Assembly: GCA_025963955.1 (NCBI GenBank)
Contig: JAOPZU010000528.1
Coordinates: 1 to 7,148, forward strand
Reading direction: 5' to 3'
DNA: 7,148 nt
Source: Solirubrobacterales bacterium
Lineage (GTDB): Bacteria; Actinomycetota; Thermoleophilia; Solirubrobacterales; Solirubrobacteraceae
Positions 5,106 through 7,148 of the stretch are shown piece after piece. The notes below the pieces were generated by a model, which saw only the letters and a list, made by a program, of their open reading frames with translations, did not search any database and was not told where the DNA came from. Numbering within the stretch: the stretch's first letter is position 1; each line of letters opens with the position of its first letter. Made by a program: the position numbers and the translations under genes.

Positions 5106-6245
5106 GTGTCCGACCCCCGGCGCATCGACGGACCCGCCCGCCCCGGCCGGAAGACCAAGCACCTGGTCAAGCGCCTGAGCGCTGGGGACATCGCGATCAT
5201 CGACCACCGCGACCTGGACCGCGTCTCCGCCGAGGACCTCATCGGCGCCGGCGTCGTCGGCGTCCTGAACTGCCGGCGCAGCGCCTCAGAGTCCTACCCG
5301 AACATGGGCCCGCTGCTGCTCGTCCAGGCCGGGATCCACCTCGTGGACATGCCGGACGACCGGCTCTTCGAGCTGCTGCACGACGGCGACCCGATCGAGG
5401 TGCACGGGCCGGACGTGCGGCGCGGCGGGCAGGTGCTCGCGACGGGCGCCGTCCTGGAGCCGGAGGCCGTCCTCGCGGCCACCCAGCAGCGCCGGGCCGA
5501 CATCGGCGAGGCGCTGGAGGCGTTCGCCAAGAACACGCTCGAGTACATCATCGAGGAGCAGGAGCTCCTCAGCGGCAAGCTCGAGCTGCCCATGTTCGAC
5601 ACCGACTTCCGCGACCGCCCGGCGCTCGTCGTCGTGCGCGGCGTGGACCACCAGCAGGACCTCGAGATCCTGCGCCCCTACATCCGGGACCAGAAGCCCG
5701 TGCTCGTCGGGGTCGACGGCGGCGCGAACGCGATCATCGAGGCGGGCTTCAAGCCCGACATGATCGTGGGGGACATGGACTCCGCGCAGGAGTCGACCCT
5801 CCGCTGCGGGGCGGAGCTGGTCGTCCACGCCTATCCCGACGGCCGGGCGCCGGGCCGGGAGTTCCTCGAACGCCTCGGCCTCACCCACAAGGTCGTCCCC
5901 GCTCCGGGCACGAGTCAGGACATCGCGATGCTCATCGCCGCCGAGAAGGGCGCGGAGCTGATCGTGTCGGTCGGCTCGCAGTCCAATCTCGTCGAGTTCA
6001 TGGACAAGGCGCGCAAGGGCATGTCGTCGACGTTCCTCACGCGCCTGCGGATCGGCGAGATCCTCGTGGACGCGAAGGGCGTGTCCCGGCTCTACCAGCC
6101 GCAGCCGGACCTCAAGCCGGTCGGCGGGCTGGCCCTCATCGGCCTGCTGACGTTCGGCCTGATCGTCTTCGCGACCCCCGGCCTCCGCGGCGTCGCGGAC
6201 CTGCTGTGGCTGAAGCTGCGCATCCTCATGGGTGGCGACCTGTGA
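5106..6245 (+). CDS. steA: putative cytokinetic-ring protein SteA (thiamin pyrophosphokinase-like fold)
   Basis: The 379-residue protein matches the actinobacterial family of Rv1697 and Corynebacterium SteA, linked to septal peptidoglycan splitting and cell separation together with SteB. The N-terminal domain (about 20-165) contains GDIAIIDHRDLDRVSAEDL and VVGVLNCRRSASESYPNMGP. The central domain resembles thiamin pyrophosphokinase: RPALVVVRGVDHQQDLEIL, then VGVDGGANAII (201-211) and VGDMDS (221-226). GTSQDIAMLIA (268-278), a SteA-typical VSVGSQSNLVEFMD and SSTFLTRLRIGEILVDAKGVSRLY (307-330) follow. A single membrane helix (about 340-357) near the C-terminus anchors it, leaving the bulk in the cytoplasm. 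There is no sign that it makes thiamin diphosphate. The frame is open well upstream, overlapping recN; GTG 5106 was chosen from the TAGTAT promoter motif and the loss of family similarity before it. steB follows 46 bp downstream. Confidence 0.92.
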   Translation: MSDPRRIDGPARPGRKTKHLVKRLSAGDIAIIDHRDLDRVSAEDLIGAGVVGVLNCRRSASESYPNMGPLLLVQAGIHLVDMPDDRLFELLHDGDPIEVHGPDVRRGGQVLATGAVLEPEAVLAATQQRRADIGEALEAFAKNTLEYIIEEQELLSGKLELPMFDTDFRDRPALVVVRGVDHQQDLEILRPYIRDQKPVLVGVDGGANAIIEAGFKPDMIVGDMDSAQESTLRCGAELVVHAYPDGRAPGREFLERLGLTHKVVPAPGTSQDIAMLIAAEKGAELIVSVGSQSNLVEFMDKARKGMSSTFLTRLRIGEILVDAKGVSRLYQPQPDLKPVGGLALIGLLTFGLIVFATPGLRGVADLLWLKLRILMGGDL

Positions 6246-6291
6246 TCCTGACCACGCCGTCCGCTCACCCCGGTCCCACCCGCCCCGCCTG
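6246..6291 (+). other. C-rich, G-poor steA–steB spacer without Shine-Dalgarno
   Basis: By hand count, 6251-6290 has 25 C and only 7 G in 40 bases, unlike the balanced GC of the genes. There is no purine-rich ribosome-binding sequence before ATG 6292 and no TANNNT motif. C-rich, G-poor RNA is the type of sequence that Rho loads on, so a Rho-dependent control point between the two genes is possible. Nothing else is seen in it. Confidence 0.3.
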
Positions 6292-7148
6292 ATGCTCAAC
6301 TTCCGCTACCACGCGCTCTCGCTCACCGCCGTCTTCATCGCGCTGGCCGTCGGGCTGCTGTTGGGCGTGGCGATCGGGGACGCCGGCCTGGTGTCGTCCG
6401 CCGACCGGAAGATCCGGGAGTCCCTGCGCCGGGACGTCGACCGCGCCAAGCGCCGCGTCCAGACCGCCCAGGCCGACGTGGCTCGCGCCGACCGCTTCGA
6501 GCGCGACGTTTATCCGCTGCTGGTCTCGGGCGAGCTCAGCGGCCGGACGATCGGTGTCGTGTTCCTCGGCAACCGCGACAAGGACATCGCCGGCGACATC
6601 CGCGACGGGCTGCAGGTCAGCGGCGCGGACGTCCGCTCGACGGCTGCCACCGGGAGCCCGGCGGACCTGGGCGACGCCGGGCGGATCGCCGCGGGGACGC
6701 GGTACGGCGAGCTCGCGGCCAAGCCGGAGCCGGACCTGGACCTCGTGCAGGACTTCGGCTTCCGCATGGGCGCGCAGTACGTCAACCCCGCCCGCCTGCT
6801 GGAGGCCGAGCGTCCGACCGTCTTCGACACCTTCAACGGCGCGCTGCAGGTGCTCGACGCGGTCGTCGTCGTGTACGACCCGGTGGACCTGAGAAGCGGC
6901 TACGCCAAGAGCGCCCGCGACCGCTTCGACGAGGGCTTCGTCGAGGGGCTGCGCAAGTCGCGGATCCCGGTGGTCGGGGTCGAGCAGACGTCGACCGACC
7001 CGTCACGCATCGGCTGGTACAAGGACCGCAAGATCTCCTCGGTCGACGACGTCGAGGAGACCGCGGGCCGCGCGTCGCTCGTCTTCGCGCTCAAGGGCAC
7101 CGAGGGCGCGTTCGGCCGCAAGGGCAGCGCAAGCGACGGCCTGCTGCC
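6292..7148 (+). CDS. steB: SteB/MctB family membrane-anchored protein (copper transporter MctB-like), 3' end missing
   Basis: ATG 6292 opens a frame that runs off the window after 285 codons; family members are about 310 residues, so only a short tail is missing. MLNFRYHALSLTAVFIALAVGLLLGVAIGD (1-30) is the family's conserved start and contains one membrane helix (about 8-28). A charged heptad-like coiled coil follows (about 36-72), then a periplasmic/extracellular alpha/beta domain with RTIGVVFLGN (85-94), QVLDAVVVVYDP (186-197) and IPVVGVEQTST (225-235), and the conserved ending SSVDDVEETAGRASLVFALKG (249-269). Rv1698 (MctB) was described as a copper-export channel, and Corynebacterium SteB as a SteA partner in cell separation. 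The visible part has no Cys, one His (7) and two Met (1, 159), so it shows no copper-binding signature. ATG 6292 starts exactly at the conserved N-terminus although no Shine-Dalgarno precedes it. Confidence 0.9.
   Translation, partial: MLNFRYHALSLTAVFIALAVGLLLGVAIGDAGLVSSADRKIRESLRRDVDRAKRRVQTAQADVARADRFERDVYPLLVSGELSGRTIGVVFLGNRDKDIAGDIRDGLQVSGADVRSTAATGSPADLGDAGRIAAGTRYGELAAKPEPDLDLVQDFGFRMGAQYVNPARLLEAERPTVFDTFNGALQVLDAVVVVYDPVDLRSGYAKSARDRFDEGFVEGLRKSRIPVVGVEQTSTDPSRIGWYKDRKISSVDDVEETAGRASLVFALKGTEGAFGRKGSASDGLL

Overview
This window is a chromosomal, very GC-rich (roughly 70% or more) stretch from an actinobacterium. The last five genes follow the order tlyA–nadK–recN–steA–steB, the order I know from Mycobacterium tuberculosis (Rv1694–Rv1698) and, for steA–steB, from Corynebacterium. 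The protein sequences diverge from the mycobacterial ones. Together with the extreme GC and repeated leaderless-type promoters, this makes me lean towards a deep-branching class such as Thermoleophilia (Solirubrobacterales). That placement is an inference.

Layout: (1) 1-268, the 3' end of an alpha/beta-hydrolase of the hormone-sensitive-lipase type, cut by the window edge. (2) 308-1060, a class I SAM-dependent methyltransferase of unknown substrate. (3) 1061-1188, a convergent intergenic region with a strong hairpin terminator and an unusually AT-rich 60-bp island. (4) 1189-1548, minus strand, a small four-helix membrane protein built as a degenerate duplication. (5) 1549-1629, an 81-bp divergent regulatory region with two perfect palindromes lying end to end, one of them an exact TGTGA-N6-TCACA (CRP/GlxR-type) site. 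(6) 1630-3300, tlyA and nadK with their stop and start codons directly adjacent. (7) 3385-5046, recN. (8) 5106-6245, steA. (9) 6292 to the end, steB/mctB-like, missing its C-terminus.

The core genes mix housekeeping roles: rRNA 2'-O-methylation (TlyA), NADP synthesis (NadK), double-strand-break repair (RecN) and cell separation or envelope assembly (SteA with membrane partner SteB). Four genes (methyltransferase, tlyA, recN, steA) have a TANNNT-like -10 hexamer only 6-8 nt before the start codon and no spaced Shine-Dalgarno. That suggests leaderless transcripts and separate promoters, not one long operon. nadK, the tightly coupled second gene, has a normal Shine-Dalgarno instead.

I see no mobile element, CRISPR array, tRNA or rRNA. 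The most interesting unexplained material is regulatory: the double palindrome before tlyA, the hairpins before recN and steA, and the AT-rich island at 1131-1190. I find no convincing evidence of a wholly new multi-gene system.
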